Below are positions 7,866 through 16,132 of a stretch of DNA of 64,000 nucleotides, one piece after another. Below the pieces are notes generated by a model that saw nothing but the letters and a program-made list of their open reading frames with translations, had not been told where the DNA came from and did not search any database. Source of the DNA: Gammaproteobacteria bacterium (GTDB lineage Bacteria > Pseudomonadota > Gammaproteobacteria > Steroidobacterales > Foliamicaceae); assembly GCA_009844425.1 (NCBI GenBank), contig VYBN01000034.1, positions 62,001-126,000 on the forward strand, written 5' to 3'. A program made the position numbers and the translations under genes. How positions within the stretch are numbered: the stretch's first letter is position 1; each line of letters starts with the position of its first letter.

Positions 7866-8770
7866 CGGCCATGCCCCCCGCGCAACCTGTCGATAATCCT
7901 GGCAACGCCTCGCCACTGGCTTGCGCCCACCGTGACCGGCGCCCGCCGCCCCAAAGCCCGCGCCCAGACCGCCTTGCGCCCGCTGCGCCGGGCATGATCC
8001 AGGTCAACGCCTCCCGGCGGCGCCGACAAATCCATCACCAGGGCGGTTGCGGGCAGTGCGTCAATGATCGTTTGGGTAACGATGGGCGCGGGCACGGTTG
8101 AAAGGATCATGTCAAAACCAGGCGCCGCTTTGGCCAGACGCTCCAGAGGCAAGCCTTCGGCGCCGGCCGCATAGGCCATGGCCCGCTGCGCCGGATTGCG
8201 CGCCGCAACCGTTACCCGGGCGCCCAGGGCGATCAGGGAGCGCGTCAATACCGAGCCGATATTGCCCTGGCCCACCACGCACACGGAGGAATTGTGGATG
8301 GTGATGACGGTGTTTTCAATGATGATCCTGATGGCGGCTTCGACGATTGCCGGCGCCCGCAGCAGCATCAGCTCCTGATCGTGCTCGTATTCATGGATGC
8401 CTATGCCTAAGCGGCCCGCCGCATCCTTCAGCCCTTCATCCGCTTTGCCCAGGATAATGTGGGCGCCTTCGGCCATGGCCGAAAGCAGGTCCTCCCGGGG
8501 AATGATTTTTTCCTCAGCGAAAATGCTGCCGTCCGCAGCAATGCCCGGTATGGGCATGAGGCAGAACTCGGCGCCTTGCAAGCAATCCCGCGCGCTTGAA
8601 GCCAAATGAACACCCGCCACCCCGCCCTCCGGCCAGGGAAAACCAAAGGCCGTTACGCTGGCGCCGGCGGCGGCCGCCAGACGGGCGATTTCCTGTTCGC
8701 GCTCATCGCCGCCCAGCACGGCGATTTTCAGCGATTCCAGCTTTCCTGGGGCTTTTTGTTGATTGGGCAT
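7862..8770 (-). CDS. Dipicolinate-synthase-subunit-A-like dehydrogenase
   Basis: A 302-residue protein from ATG 8770 (MPNQQKAPGK). It resembles DpaA (SpoVFA), the NAD(P)-binding subunit of spore dipicolinate synthase: an N-terminal KIAVLGGDEREQEIAR segment, a hinge with IIIENTVITIH, then a Rossmann motif VVGQGNIGSVL near residues 165-175 and MDLSAPPGG toward the end. DpaA works with DpaB to oxidise a dihydrodipicolinate-type precursor, but no dpaB is present here and the organism is not a spore former by its other genes. A dehydrogenase acting on a cyclic imine or dicarboxylate in this degradation cluster is the more likely role. Start and stop overlaps link it to the hydantoinase-like gene; the aldehyde dehydrogenase gene ends 7 bp upstream. 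Confidence 0.75.
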   Translation of the reverse strand: MPNQQKAPGKLESLKIAVLGGDEREQEIARLAAAAGASVTAFGFPWPEGGVAGVHLASSARDCLQGAEFCLMPIPGIAADGSIFAEEKIIPREDLLSAMAEGAHIILGKADEGLKDAAGRLGIGIHEYEHDQELMLLRAPAIVEAAIRIIIENTVITIHNSSVCVVGQGNIGSVLTRSLIALGARVTVAARNPAQRAMAYAAGAEGLPLERLAKAAPGFDMILSTVPAPIVTQTIIDALPATALVMDLSAPPGGVDLDHARRSGRKAVWARALGRRAPVTVGASQWRGVARIIDRLRGGHGR

Positions 8771-8777
8771 AGTGATG

Positions 8778-10226
8778 TTATTCCGTGGAATCGAAATTAA
8801 TGTGCTTGGTCTGGGTGAATTCGTGCAGGCCGTCAAATCCGGCCATGCGCCCGACTCCGCTTTCCTTGTAGCCTCCCACTTCGGTTTCGGCATAAAAACG
8901 GTTGTAGTTGTTGACCCAGACTGTCCCGGCCTTTATTCCCCGGGACAGGAACCAGGCCCGGTCCAGGTTTTGGGTGAACACGCCCGAGGCCAGGCCGAAA
9001 GGCGTGCTGTTGGCCAGATGCACAGCCTCGTCATCGCTGGCAAAAGGCTGCACCGTAAGCACGGGGCCGAAAATCTCCTCCTGCACCAGTGGCGATTGCG
9101 GATCCACGCCGGAAAAAATTGCGGGCGCAATAAAATTGCACTTGCCGTGATCGACGCCCGCAACCGGCTCGCCGCCGGCCACCAGAGTCGCCTCCTTCTT
9201 GCCCAGTTCAACGAAGCTGAGAATTTTCTCATATTGATCGCGCGTGGTGATGGCGCCCATCTGGCTCGCCGGATCCAGGCCGGGGCCTACCTTCACGCCG
9301 TCGATTGCCTGAGCCAGCCGCTCGCAAACCTCCTTCTCGACCGAGGACTCGACCAGCAAACGCGAGGGGGCCGTGCAGATCTGCCCGCAGGTTGTGAAGA
9401 AGATGAAGCGCGCCAGGGTGGCAATGGCTTTTTCCATGTCGGCATCGGCGCACAACACGAAAGGCGACTTGCCGCCCAGTTCAAGGGCAACTTTCTTCAC
9501 TGTGGCGGCCGCATCGCGGGCGATGCCCTTGCCGGTGGCGCCGTCGCCGGTAAAGGCGAGCATATCGACCCCGGGATGCTCCACTATCGCCTGGCCCACG
9601 CTGCCGCCGGAGCCTGTGAGCATGCCCACTACGCCCTCCGGCAGCCCTTCGCATTCCACCAGCAGCGACAGGATTTCGATGCTGATGCCCGCGGTCTGCG
9701 AGGCAGGTTTGGACAACACGGCATTGCCGGCCGCCAGCGCCGGCGCCAGGTCCCGCACCAGCAGGCTGATCGGCCAGTTCCACGGTGAGATGACCGCGAC
9801 CACGCCCATGGGTTCGCGCAATACCACTCCCATGACTCTGGCGCCCAGGCTGTGGCTGTGGCCGCAAAGGCTGCGGGCCAATCCGGCGTTGAAGCGAATC
9901 ACGTTGACCTGGTTGGCGATTTCAAATTTCGCCTCGCCCAGCAGCTTGCCGTTCTCAAGGGTCAGCCGCCGCGCCAGTGCTTCAACATTCCTTTCGATCC
10001 GCCCGGCCCATTGCAGCAGCACATCGGCGCGCAGCCTGGCGTCGGTTGCCCAATCGCTTTGCGCCAATGCGCGTTGCGCCGCTCCCACCGCCGCATCAAC
10101 ATGCTGCGGCGTCAGCGCCGGCGCCTGGGATACTTCTTCGCCTGAGGCTGGATCGACGATGGCGTTGCCGCCGTCTGCACCAGCGTCAACCCATTCCCCG
10201 GCCACATAAGCTGCATATTTCTTCAC
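8778..10226 (-). CDS. NAD(P)-dependent aldehyde dehydrogenase
   Basis: A 482-residue ALDH superfamily enzyme of normal length. Key residues are present: N150 in SPWNWP, K173 in AVLSKPAS, E249 in ALELGGKSP and the catalytic C284 in CGQICTAPSR, with QEEIFGPVL in the C-terminal half. It should oxidise an aldehyde to the carboxylate in the cytoplasm. It overlaps the stop of the opine dehydrogenase-like gene by 4 bp and precedes the DpaA-like gene by 7 bp, so it belongs to the same transcript. In sequence it resembles the betaine/phenylacetaldehyde-type group, but the substrate cannot be assigned. Confidence 0.9.
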   Translation of the reverse strand: MKKYAAYVAGEWVDAGADGGNAIVDPASGEEVSQAPALTPQHVDAAVGAAQRALAQSDWATDARLRADVLLQWAGRIERNVEALARRLTLENGKLLGEAKFEIANQVNVIRFNAGLARSLCGHSHSLGARVMGVVLREPMGVVAVISPWNWPISLLVRDLAPALAAGNAVLSKPASQTAGISIEILSLLVECEGLPEGVVGMLTGSGGSVGQAIVEHPGVDMLAFTGDGATGKGIARDAAATVKKVALELGGKSPFVLCADADMEKAIATLARFIFFTTCGQICTAPSRLLVESSVEKEVCERLAQAIDGVKVGPGLDPASQMGAITTRDQYEKILSFVELGKKEATLVAGGEPVAGVDHGKCNFIAPAIFSGVDPQSPLVQEEIFGPVLTVQPFASDDEAVHLANSTPFGLASGVFTQNLDRAWFLSRGIKAGTVWVNNYNRFYAETEVGGYKESGVGRMAGFDGLHEFTQTKHINFDSTE

Positions 10227-11350
10227 GAAGTCATATTCCCTGATGTTTGCGAAGCCGGGCCTGATTCCTGCGGCCGCACCAGTCCAAGCAGTTCGTCCTT
10301 GCCGAGTCCGTCAATGCCCATTGCCGCGGCGGAGCGTCCTTCGGGCAAGGCCGCGCCGCCCACCAGGATTTCCGCCAGATTCATCAGCGAGGCGGCGACC
10401 GGAACACTTGCGCCGGCAATTCCGGCCAAGGCAAGAAACGGCTTGATCCCGTACCAGAAATCTTCGCGGTAGTAACGGTGGGCCAGCGAGTCGGGCGCCT
10501 TGATCCGGCTGTTGGCCTTGCCGCTGCGAACCGCGGCCGCCAGCCCGGCGGATTTGTCAGCGCCGCTTTCGATGGTGCCTATGGACTGCATTTCGGCAAA
10601 CAGATCCGGCAGGTCATGCCCGTAGCAGCGGGCAACGGCCAGCCGCTCGTCATCCAGCGCAGCCATGACGCGGCCCACGCCATCCGGCAGGCCCTGCACA
10701 TAGAACGTGAAATCGCCCCGGCGCGACTCCACCCAGGCGGCGCCCAGCAAGGCGCCGGGCGGATGCAGCACCATGTTGACGTTGGCCAGGCCGGTGGCGA
10801 TCACGTCGGTGGCGTCCTTCGCGATCGGATACAGAACCTTTGCGGCGCTCAGCGCTGCTTCGCCGCCCGGCATCGCCGCTACCCGCACCTGCTTCGCCGC
10901 GCCCGTGATCGAAACCATGCCGGGCTGCGGCTTTCTCGCCACGTAGGTCAAAGTGGAAAATTCGGCTGTGGGCGGCGGCGCCACGCCATGGCGCTTAAAC
11001 GCCGCAACAAACTCCAGCGCGCCGCCGGTATGGCCAGGGTTCAGAACGACGGGCGCGGCATTTGCGCCGAGGGCCGCCAATGCTGCGGCAATGCGACCGT
11101 GCGCCGTAGTCGGCAGGCAACTGAGAATAACGTCGGCGCCATCAATAGCCGCGGCCAGATCAGCCGTCATCAGCTCCGGCGCGGCCAGACCCTCGCCCAG
11201 AACCCCGTTGTATCGAATGCCCCCGGCCCGCCGAAAAGGCAGCAGCGTTTCATCGGAGCGGTTCCAGAGCCGGACCTTGAAGCCCTTGTTGACCAGTTCC
11301 GCCAGCGCGGCGCCGCCGCCATTGCCGGCCCCCAGCACAGCCACGATCAT
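10223..11350 (-). CDS. NAD/NADP octopine/nopaline dehydrogenase family protein
   Basis: A 375-residue oxidoreductase. The N-terminus has the dinucleotide-binding loop VLGAGNGGGA (residues 5-14), and the C-terminal domain carries N192-M-V-L-H196-PPG, the Asn/His pair typical of opine dehydrogenases. These enzymes form or break the secondary amine between an amino acid and a keto acid. Within a degradative cluster the breaking direction, releasing an amino acid and a keto acid, is reasonable but unproven. The start overlaps the stop of the mandelate-racemase-family gene by 4 bp and its stop overlaps the aldehyde dehydrogenase start by 4 bp. Confidence 0.85.
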   Translation of the reverse strand: MIVAVLGAGNGGGAALAELVNKGFKVRLWNRSDETLLPFRRAGGIRYNGVLGEGLAAPELMTADLAAAIDGADVILSCLPTTAHGRIAAALAALGANAAPVVLNPGHTGGALEFVAAFKRHGVAPPPTAEFSTLTYVARKPQPGMVSITGAAKQVRVAAMPGGEAALSAAKVLYPIAKDATDVIATGLANVNMVLHPPGALLGAAWVESRRGDFTFYVQGLPDGVGRVMAALDDERLAVARCYGHDLPDLFAEMQSIGTIESGADKSAGLAAAVRSGKANSRIKAPDSLAHRYYREDFWYGIKPFLALAGIAGASVPVAASLMNLAEILVGGAALPEGRSAAAMGIDGLGKDELLGLVRPQESGPASQTSGNMTS

Positions 11351-12504
11351 GGCGCCGCATATTTCTTCAGCTTGTCCGTATCCACCTCGATGCCGAGGCC
11401 CGGGCCGTCCGGCACCAGCACGCAGCCGTCTTCGAATCTGAAAGGCTCGGTGATCAGGTCGTCCAGGTAATAGACGCCCGCCACCGAGGGTCCCGCAGCG
11501 CCTTCGGGCTTGGATACGGGAGACACGCTGGGCAGGATGGCGATCTCCGATGCGGCCCCCAGATGCAGATTGGCCGCATTGCCGATGCCGGACTCTATCG
11601 AGCCGCCTATGTCGCTGTACATTCCCAAAGCGCCGGCTATATCCGCCTGCTGTCTGGCCCGGTACAAGCCTCCCGGCTTGGTTACGTAGCAGGAAAAGCA
11701 GGCAGCGGCCTTGAGCGCGTGCAGCTCCAGAATGTCATGCACCGTCCAGGCCGATTCATCCGCCATGACCGGGCAGTCGATGCGCTCCGCCACCTGGGCC
11801 AATTGCCTGTTGTCCATCAAAGGCTGCTCGCACAGCAGGATGCCGTATTCCTCCTGCCGCCTGGTCACATCGATCGCTTCCCACACCGTGCGATAGCCTT
11901 CGTTGCCGTCCACTCTGATCCTGATGTCACTGCCCAGCCGCTCGCGCAGTTTTCTGACCACCTGAACGTCGCGTTGCGGGTCAAGGCCGGTCTTGCATTT
12001 CAGCGTTTTCGCGCCCTCCTCGACCGCCATCACCGCTTCATCGACGCATTTTTCCACCGGCATGATGCCCAGCGAGTGCGCCACCTCGATGCGGTCGCGG
12101 AATGCTCCACCCAGCAGCCGGTAAACCGGCACGTCCGCCGCTTTTCCGGCTATGTCGTAGCAGGCCATGTCCAAAGCCGCCTTGGCGTAAGGATTGCCCT
12201 TTACCGTCCTGTCCATGGTGCGGTGAATGACCGCAATGTCGCGCGGGTCGAGGCCCTTGATGGCTTCGATCAGGTGCCCGGCAATAACATGCCGAACGGT
12301 CTTCGGTGATTCGCCGCAATAGCGGCCGTGCGGGCCGCCCCAGGAAATGCCGGCCGGAGCCTCCCCCCAGCCGCTGATCCCCTCATCGGTATCCACCCTT
12401 ACCACGGCGTGATAGCCGATAGGCGCCGTCATCTTGCTGGCCCAGGTGTGATGCCGCCGGTTCGGCAGCGTCACCAGAAAAATTTCGCAATCGGTAATTT
12501 TCAT
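11347..12504 (-). CDS. Mandelate racemase/muconate lactonizing enzyme family protein
   Basis: A 385-residue enolase-superfamily enzyme starting at ATG 12504 (MKITDCEIFL). The catalytic barrel shows K169-x-K171 (LKCKTG), metal ligands D199 (RVDGNEG), E226 (LCEQPL) and E250 (MADES), and K276 (YVTKPGG), the pattern of the muconate-lactonizing subgroup. The chemistry is proton abstraction next to a carboxylate, giving racemisation, cycloisomerisation or elimination. It lies 46 bp downstream of the P450 gene and overlaps the opine-dehydrogenase-like gene by 4 bp. The substrate is unknown but should be a carboxylate intermediate of this pathway. Confidence 0.87.
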   Translation of the reverse strand: MKITDCEIFLVTLPNRRHHTWASKMTAPIGYHAVVRVDTDEGISGWGEAPAGISWGGPHGRYCGESPKTVRHVIAGHLIEAIKGLDPRDIAVIHRTMDRTVKGNPYAKAALDMACYDIAGKAADVPVYRLLGGAFRDRIEVAHSLGIMPVEKCVDEAVMAVEEGAKTLKCKTGLDPQRDVQVVRKLRERLGSDIRIRVDGNEGYRTVWEAIDVTRRQEEYGILLCEQPLMDNRQLAQVAERIDCPVMADESAWTVHDILELHALKAAACFSCYVTKPGGLYRARQQADIAGALGMYSDIGGSIESGIGNAANLHLGAASEIAILPSVSPVSKPEGAAGPSVAGVYYLDDLITEPFRFEDGCVLVPDGPGLGIEVDTDKLKKYAAP

Positions 12505-12550
12505 AATACCTTGCCGGGTCGCGCAGTGGTTTGCGGGACGGCGCGCCGGC

Positions 12551-13813
12551 TCAGACCGGCCATTCGACATGGACCTCGCGCGGGCCGTGGAAACAGATGT
12601 TGGGCAGGTAATCGAAACGCTGGTTGGCGGCGAGCCGCATCGCGGGCAAGCGCCGGCTCAGCGCCTCCAGCGTAACCCTGGCCTCCATTTGCGCCAGCGT
12701 CGCGCCCAGGCAGCGATGGACGCCGGTGCCGAACGACAAATGCCGGCTGGCATTGCGCCTGGCTATATCCAATAGTTCGGGATCATCAAACATCTCGCCG
12801 TCGCGGTTGGCGGCGCCCAGCAGCAACAGTAACTGGGCATCGGCCGGCACCTTCACGCCGGCAATTTCCATTTCCTGCTTCGATTTTCTGCGCCAGCTGA
12901 TGACCGAGGAGTCGTATCGCAGGATTTCTTCAATGGCGCCGGGGATCAAGGCCGGCTCTGCGACTATCTTTTCCCATGCTTCCCTGTGGCGGAGAAGCTG
13001 AATGATGCTGTTGCCCAGCAGGCTGGCGGTGGTTTCGTGCCCCGCGGTAAAGAAAGCGAACAGAATGCTGGCGATCATGTCCAGGCTCAGGATTTCGTCG
13101 TTCCCGGCGCGCACTCGCAACAGCTCGCTGGTCAGATCATCGGCAGGGCGGGCAAGCCGCTCATCCACCAGCTCCCGGCACAGGCCGAAGAAGCCCGCCA
13201 GACCCGCAGCGAGCAGGGTTTGCTCCTCGTCCGTGGGGCGCCCCCAAACAAACAGGATGCGGTTTTTTGCGCCCTCCTTGATCGCCGGCGCCTGTTCGTC
13301 CGGGAAACCCAGCAGCTTGAGAATGACCAGGGCGGGCAAATCAAAAAGCGCCTCGGCCATCAGCTCCGCCTTGCCGTTTCGCACGCAGTTGTCCAGGGCG
13401 CTGTTCAGCATGGCGGCCACATAAGGCTCCAGGGCGGCTATGCGGCGCGGGGCAAATGCCTTGACCACGCTCCTTCGGGTTTTGGTGTGCTGCGGCCGGT
13501 CCGCATTGCCCAGCGCCGGCACCATGTTCCAGCCTCCTTCCGCGAGCGCGCGGCGGGCGGCTTCGCAAAGAGGATGAATTGGCGCGATGGTGTTTTGCGC
13601 CGAATAATTCTCGTGATCCCTAAGCACCCGCTTAACATCCTGATAGCGGCTTACGACCCAGTGATCGATATCCCGAGCGTAGAAGACCGGCGCTTCCCGC
13701 CGAAGCCGCTCGAAAAAAGGATAGGGATCGGACAATTGCGGCTCCCGGAACAAGTCAAATCGGCTGCTGACTGTCCCGGATAGCGTTGTGTTTCCGCTGG
13801 TCGCCACGGCCAT
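12551..13813 (-). CDS. Cytochrome P450, soluble bacterial type
   Basis: A 420-residue P450. The oxygen-activation helix has AGHETT at 257-262, the ExxR motif is EEILR at 295-299, and the heme loop FGTGVHRCLG places the thiolate ligand at C368. There is no membrane anchor, so it is a soluble class I type that needs a ferredoxin and reductase. None is encoded nearby, so electrons must come from elsewhere. It is the first gene of the minus-strand catabolic cluster and probably performs the initial hydroxylation or N/O-dealkylation. The promoter should lie between 13814 and 13903, shared with the divergent GTPase gene. Confidence 0.93.
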   Translation of the reverse strand: MAVATSGNTTLSGTVSSRFDLFREPQLSDPYPFFERLRREAPVFYARDIDHWVVSRYQDVKRVLRDHENYSAQNTIAPIHPLCEAARRALAEGGWNMVPALGNADRPQHTKTRRSVVKAFAPRRIAALEPYVAAMLNSALDNCVRNGKAELMAEALFDLPALVILKLLGFPDEQAPAIKEGAKNRILFVWGRPTDEEQTLLAAGLAGFFGLCRELVDERLARPADDLTSELLRVRAGNDEILSLDMIASILFAFFTAGHETTASLLGNSIIQLLRHREAWEKIVAEPALIPGAIEEILRYDSSVISWRRKSKQEMEIAGVKVPADAQLLLLLGAANRDGEMFDDPELLDIARRNASRHLSFGTGVHRCLGATLAQMEARVTLEALSRRLPAMRLAANQRFDYLPNICFHGPREVHVEWPV

Positions 13814-13945
13814 GCGAGTAGTATAGCAATGCGCGGCTACCCATCCGGCTCGCGGCCGAATCTACTGCAATTGCTTCCCCTCAGCGCTTTATATTTAATT
13901 CAAGTGATTGATAATATTGATAAAATACCGATAAACATGATAACC
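13814..13945. promoter_or_regulatory. Divergent control region with four GATAA repeats
   Basis: The 90 bp between the P450 and COG0523 genes becomes markedly AT rich from about 13885. GATAA occurs four times at 13910, 13919, 13930 and 13939, spanning the first codons of the GTPase gene. Repeated GATAAT-like hexamers are the building block of Fur-type operators, and COG0523 genes are often under zinc or iron control. The spacing (9, 11, 9) is not a perfect Fur or Zur box, so this is only a candidate operator. Confidence 0.3.
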
Positions 13946-14911
13946 GGCTTTCTTGGCAGCGGAAAGACGACCGTGTTGAATCAGTTGCTTTCCTCGCCCG
14001 ACTTGGCGGACACGGCCGTGCTGGTGAACGAGTTCGGTGAAATCGGGGTCGATCACCTGCTGGTAAAGTCCATTGACGAAGATATCTTCCTGCTGGAGTC
14101 GGGCTGCATTTGCTGTTCCGTCCGCGATGACTTCAGCGCCTCCCTGCTCAGGCTTCACGCCAGACGAGCGCAAGGCAGCGCGCCGCGGTTTCAGCGGGTG
14201 CTGCTCGAAACCACAGGCATCGCCGACCCCATCGCGATCAGTGAACTTGTGCTGTCGGACAACGAAATAATCCAACGCTATGTTTGCCGGAAAATCCTGA
14301 CTGTCGTCGATGCCGTCCATGGCCAGGGAAATCTTGACAAGCATCTGGAGGCCGTCAAGCAGGTGAGCGTTGCAGACCATATCGTTATCTCGAAAACCGA
14401 TCTGTGCGACGAAGCGCCACTGGCCGTCATGGAGGAAAGATTGCGCCGGTTGAATCCCCTCGCGCCGCAATCCCATGCCGGCCTCAAACCTGTCGGGCCC
14501 GGTATTCTTTCCGGTCCGTCCGGCGCAGCGCCGGGTCCGGAAAGGCAGCAGCTTCCGCGGCAAGACGCGCTTGAGGGAAAAGCGAATTCACTTCCGCACG
14601 ATAATCGCTTTGCCACTTTTTCCCTTACCTGGCCTGAGGCCGTGGCCTGGGATGAATTCGCTGCCTGGCTGGAAGCGATACTCTTTGCTCGCGGCGACAG
14701 CATCCACCGCGTGAAAGGTTTATTGAAGGTGGCCGGAGAGACGCGGCCCACGGTGATACAGGGCGTGCAGCACTCGTTTTATTCCCCGACAAGGCTGGAT
14801 CGCTGGCCGGATGGCGATACGGCGACAAGGCTTGTGTTCATCACGAGCGATTTCAGCAAACGGGCTGTCATTAATAGCCTGGAAAATATTCTGGACGTGT
14901 CGGCGTGCTGA
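13904..14911 (+). CDS. CobW/COG0523 G3E GTPase, putative metallochaperone
   Basis: A 335-residue protein. GTG 13904 is chosen because it gives the usual short N-terminus (MIDNIDKIPINMITGF); ATG 13937 would cut into the P-loop strand. The P-loop is GFLGSGKTT (15-23), followed by the COG0523 metal motif C68-I-C70-C71 and a guanine-specificity motif ISKTD near 165. The C-terminal CobW domain is present. Proteins of this family deliver zinc, cobalt or other metals, or act in metal stress. The stop overlaps the GTG start of the next gene, implying coupling, so the metal client could be that protein or the adjacent oxygenase cluster. This is inference. Confidence 0.85.
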   Translation: MIDNIDKIPINMITGFLGSGKTTVLNQLLSSPDLADTAVLVNEFGEIGVDHLLVKSIDEDIFLLESGCICCSVRDDFSASLLRLHARRAQGSAPRFQRVLLETTGIADPIAISELVLSDNEIIQRYVCRKILTVVDAVHGQGNLDKHLEAVKQVSVADHIVISKTDLCDEAPLAVMEERLRRLNPLAPQSHAGLKPVGPGILSGPSGAAPGPERQQLPRQDALEGKANSLPHDNRFATFSLTWPEAVAWDEFAAWLEAILFARGDSIHRVKGLLKVAGETRPTVIQGVQHSFYSPTRLDRWPDGDTATRLVFITSDFSKRAVINSLENILDVSAC

Positions 14912-15681
14912 ATTGCCGGCAGCCGGGCGAATACCGGGAAAAAGGTGCGGTGGCCATTCGCGCAGCGCCGGTGGAGGATTATCTGCCTTTCCTGCGGGAG
15001 CAGTTGGCGGCAATCTCTCAACCCGGGCGGAAGAAACGGCCATGGCTGCTATGGGAACTGCATAACCCCTGGAGCCGTTCCGCCTCCGTTGCCGACAGTT
15101 GGAAATTCCTGGAGTTATGCCAGTCGGAGACGCTGCTCTCGCACATCGCGCCGCTCATGGGCGAGGACATTATTCTTTTTGACAGCCAGTTTTCACCGGA
15201 CCTGCGGGATGCGGGCAATTCGGAATCGTCATGGCAAAACGACCGTCTGCGCTGCCCGGCAAGCCCGCTGCAGGGACTGGTGGCGCGCATTCCCTTCGCG
15301 TGTCCGGCCAACGAAAGCGCAAGGTTCATCTACCAGCCCGGGCCGTCCGCGCAACAGGCGATCGAATACCGCGACGGCGCCGTCCTTTGCCACAACATCG
15401 ACTTGAACTACCGCATTGTTGCCAGGAAGAAAGCCGCGCAGCAACCCTGGGAGTACGTGATTCGCTACTTTCCCGCAACTTCGCGTTATTTGCGCGACCC
15501 GGCAACGGAATTTCACCGCGAATTGACGGAACGATACCCGCTGCTCAATTACGCCAAGATGCCGCTGTGGCTGGTTCGCGGCGATGACAGGGGCGGCAAC
15601 GATTTCGTCACCGGTTTTCAGCCTAAGGCGGGGAGGTGGATCGATCGTCCCGGTCCTCCCGCACCAGCAGAATCAGGATGA
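14905..15681 (+). CDS. Uncharacterised protein, possibly a degenerate PhyH-like dioxygenase
   Basis: A 258-residue protein from GTG 14905, coupled to the upstream GTPase by a 7-bp overlap; GTG 14950 (MAIRAAPVED) is an alternative start. I do not recognise it firmly. The order LLSHIAPLMGEDIILFDSQF, then SSWQNDRL, then AVLCHNIDL and later VIRYFPATSRYLRD resembles the phytanoyl-CoA dioxygenase fold, where the iron site is WHxD and a distal His. Here the first His is replaced (W-Q-N-D), so if related it may be inactive or use another ligand set. No signal peptide or membrane segment. Its last 59 bp overlap the end of the convergent DUF2165 gene. Confidence 0.5.
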   Translation: MLNCRQPGEYREKGAVAIRAAPVEDYLPFLREQLAAISQPGRKKRPWLLWELHNPWSRSASVADSWKFLELCQSETLLSHIAPLMGEDIILFDSQFSPDLRDAGNSESSWQNDRLRCPASPLQGLVARIPFACPANESARFIYQPGPSAQQAIEYRDGAVLCHNIDLNYRIVARKKAAQQPWEYVIRYFPATSRYLRDPATEFHRELTERYPLLNYAKMPLWLVRGDDRGGNDFVTGFQPKAGRWIDRPGPPAPAESG

Positions 15682-16132
15682 GGAGAAACGAGGCCGCAAA
15701 AAAGAAAGCCGGCTGTTGGGCGTTCCAGTCCTGCGATTGCCACATCAGAAACCATTCCCCCGCAACCACCAAAAAACCGCCGAACCAAAGCAAAATGCCC
15801 AGAGTCAGCGCCAGGACCGCCTTTGTTTTTCGCCGGTTGAACTGCGCGGCGTCGCGGCGCGCCCGCCACAGGTCAGAGGCGCCCCAGAAACCCAACAGCG
15901 CGATGGCGACTTCAGTGGCGATGATCAGCCAGTAGGCCAGGTGATGCAGCCAGGGCGCCTCCACCGCGCGCCACATGGAGTTGTTGCCGGGGAACACGCT
16001 GTCCATAAGCATCACATGCCGCACCGCGGCAAAATTGATCTGATAATCCAGTATGTTATTCATGCTGACGAGAGCGGCAAACAGCGCAGCTGACAACACG
16101 AATAGGATTTTGCTGATCCTGACCGTAAACAT
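15623..16132 (-). CDS. DUF2165 family small integral membrane protein
   Basis: A 169-residue protein with four predicted membrane segments, at about 10-28, 68-90, 108-130 and 143-160. The first loop contains NNILDY...FVRHVMLMDSVFPG-like residues (here NNILDYQINFAAVRHVML), which is the recognisable DUF2165 pattern. The function of the family is unknown. The C-terminus is highly charged (REDRDDRSTSPP). It overlaps the upstream convergent gene by 59 bp and lies at the right edge of the accessory segment, just before the glnA upstream region. Confidence 0.75.
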   Translation of the reverse strand: MFTVRISKILFVLSAALFAALVSMNNILDYQINFAAVRHVMLMDSVFPGNNSMWRAVEAPWLHHLAYWLIIATEVAIALLGFWGASDLWRARRDAAQFNRRKTKAVLALTLGILLWFGGFLVVAGEWFLMWQSQDWNAQQPAFFFAASFLLILILLVREDRDDRSTSPP

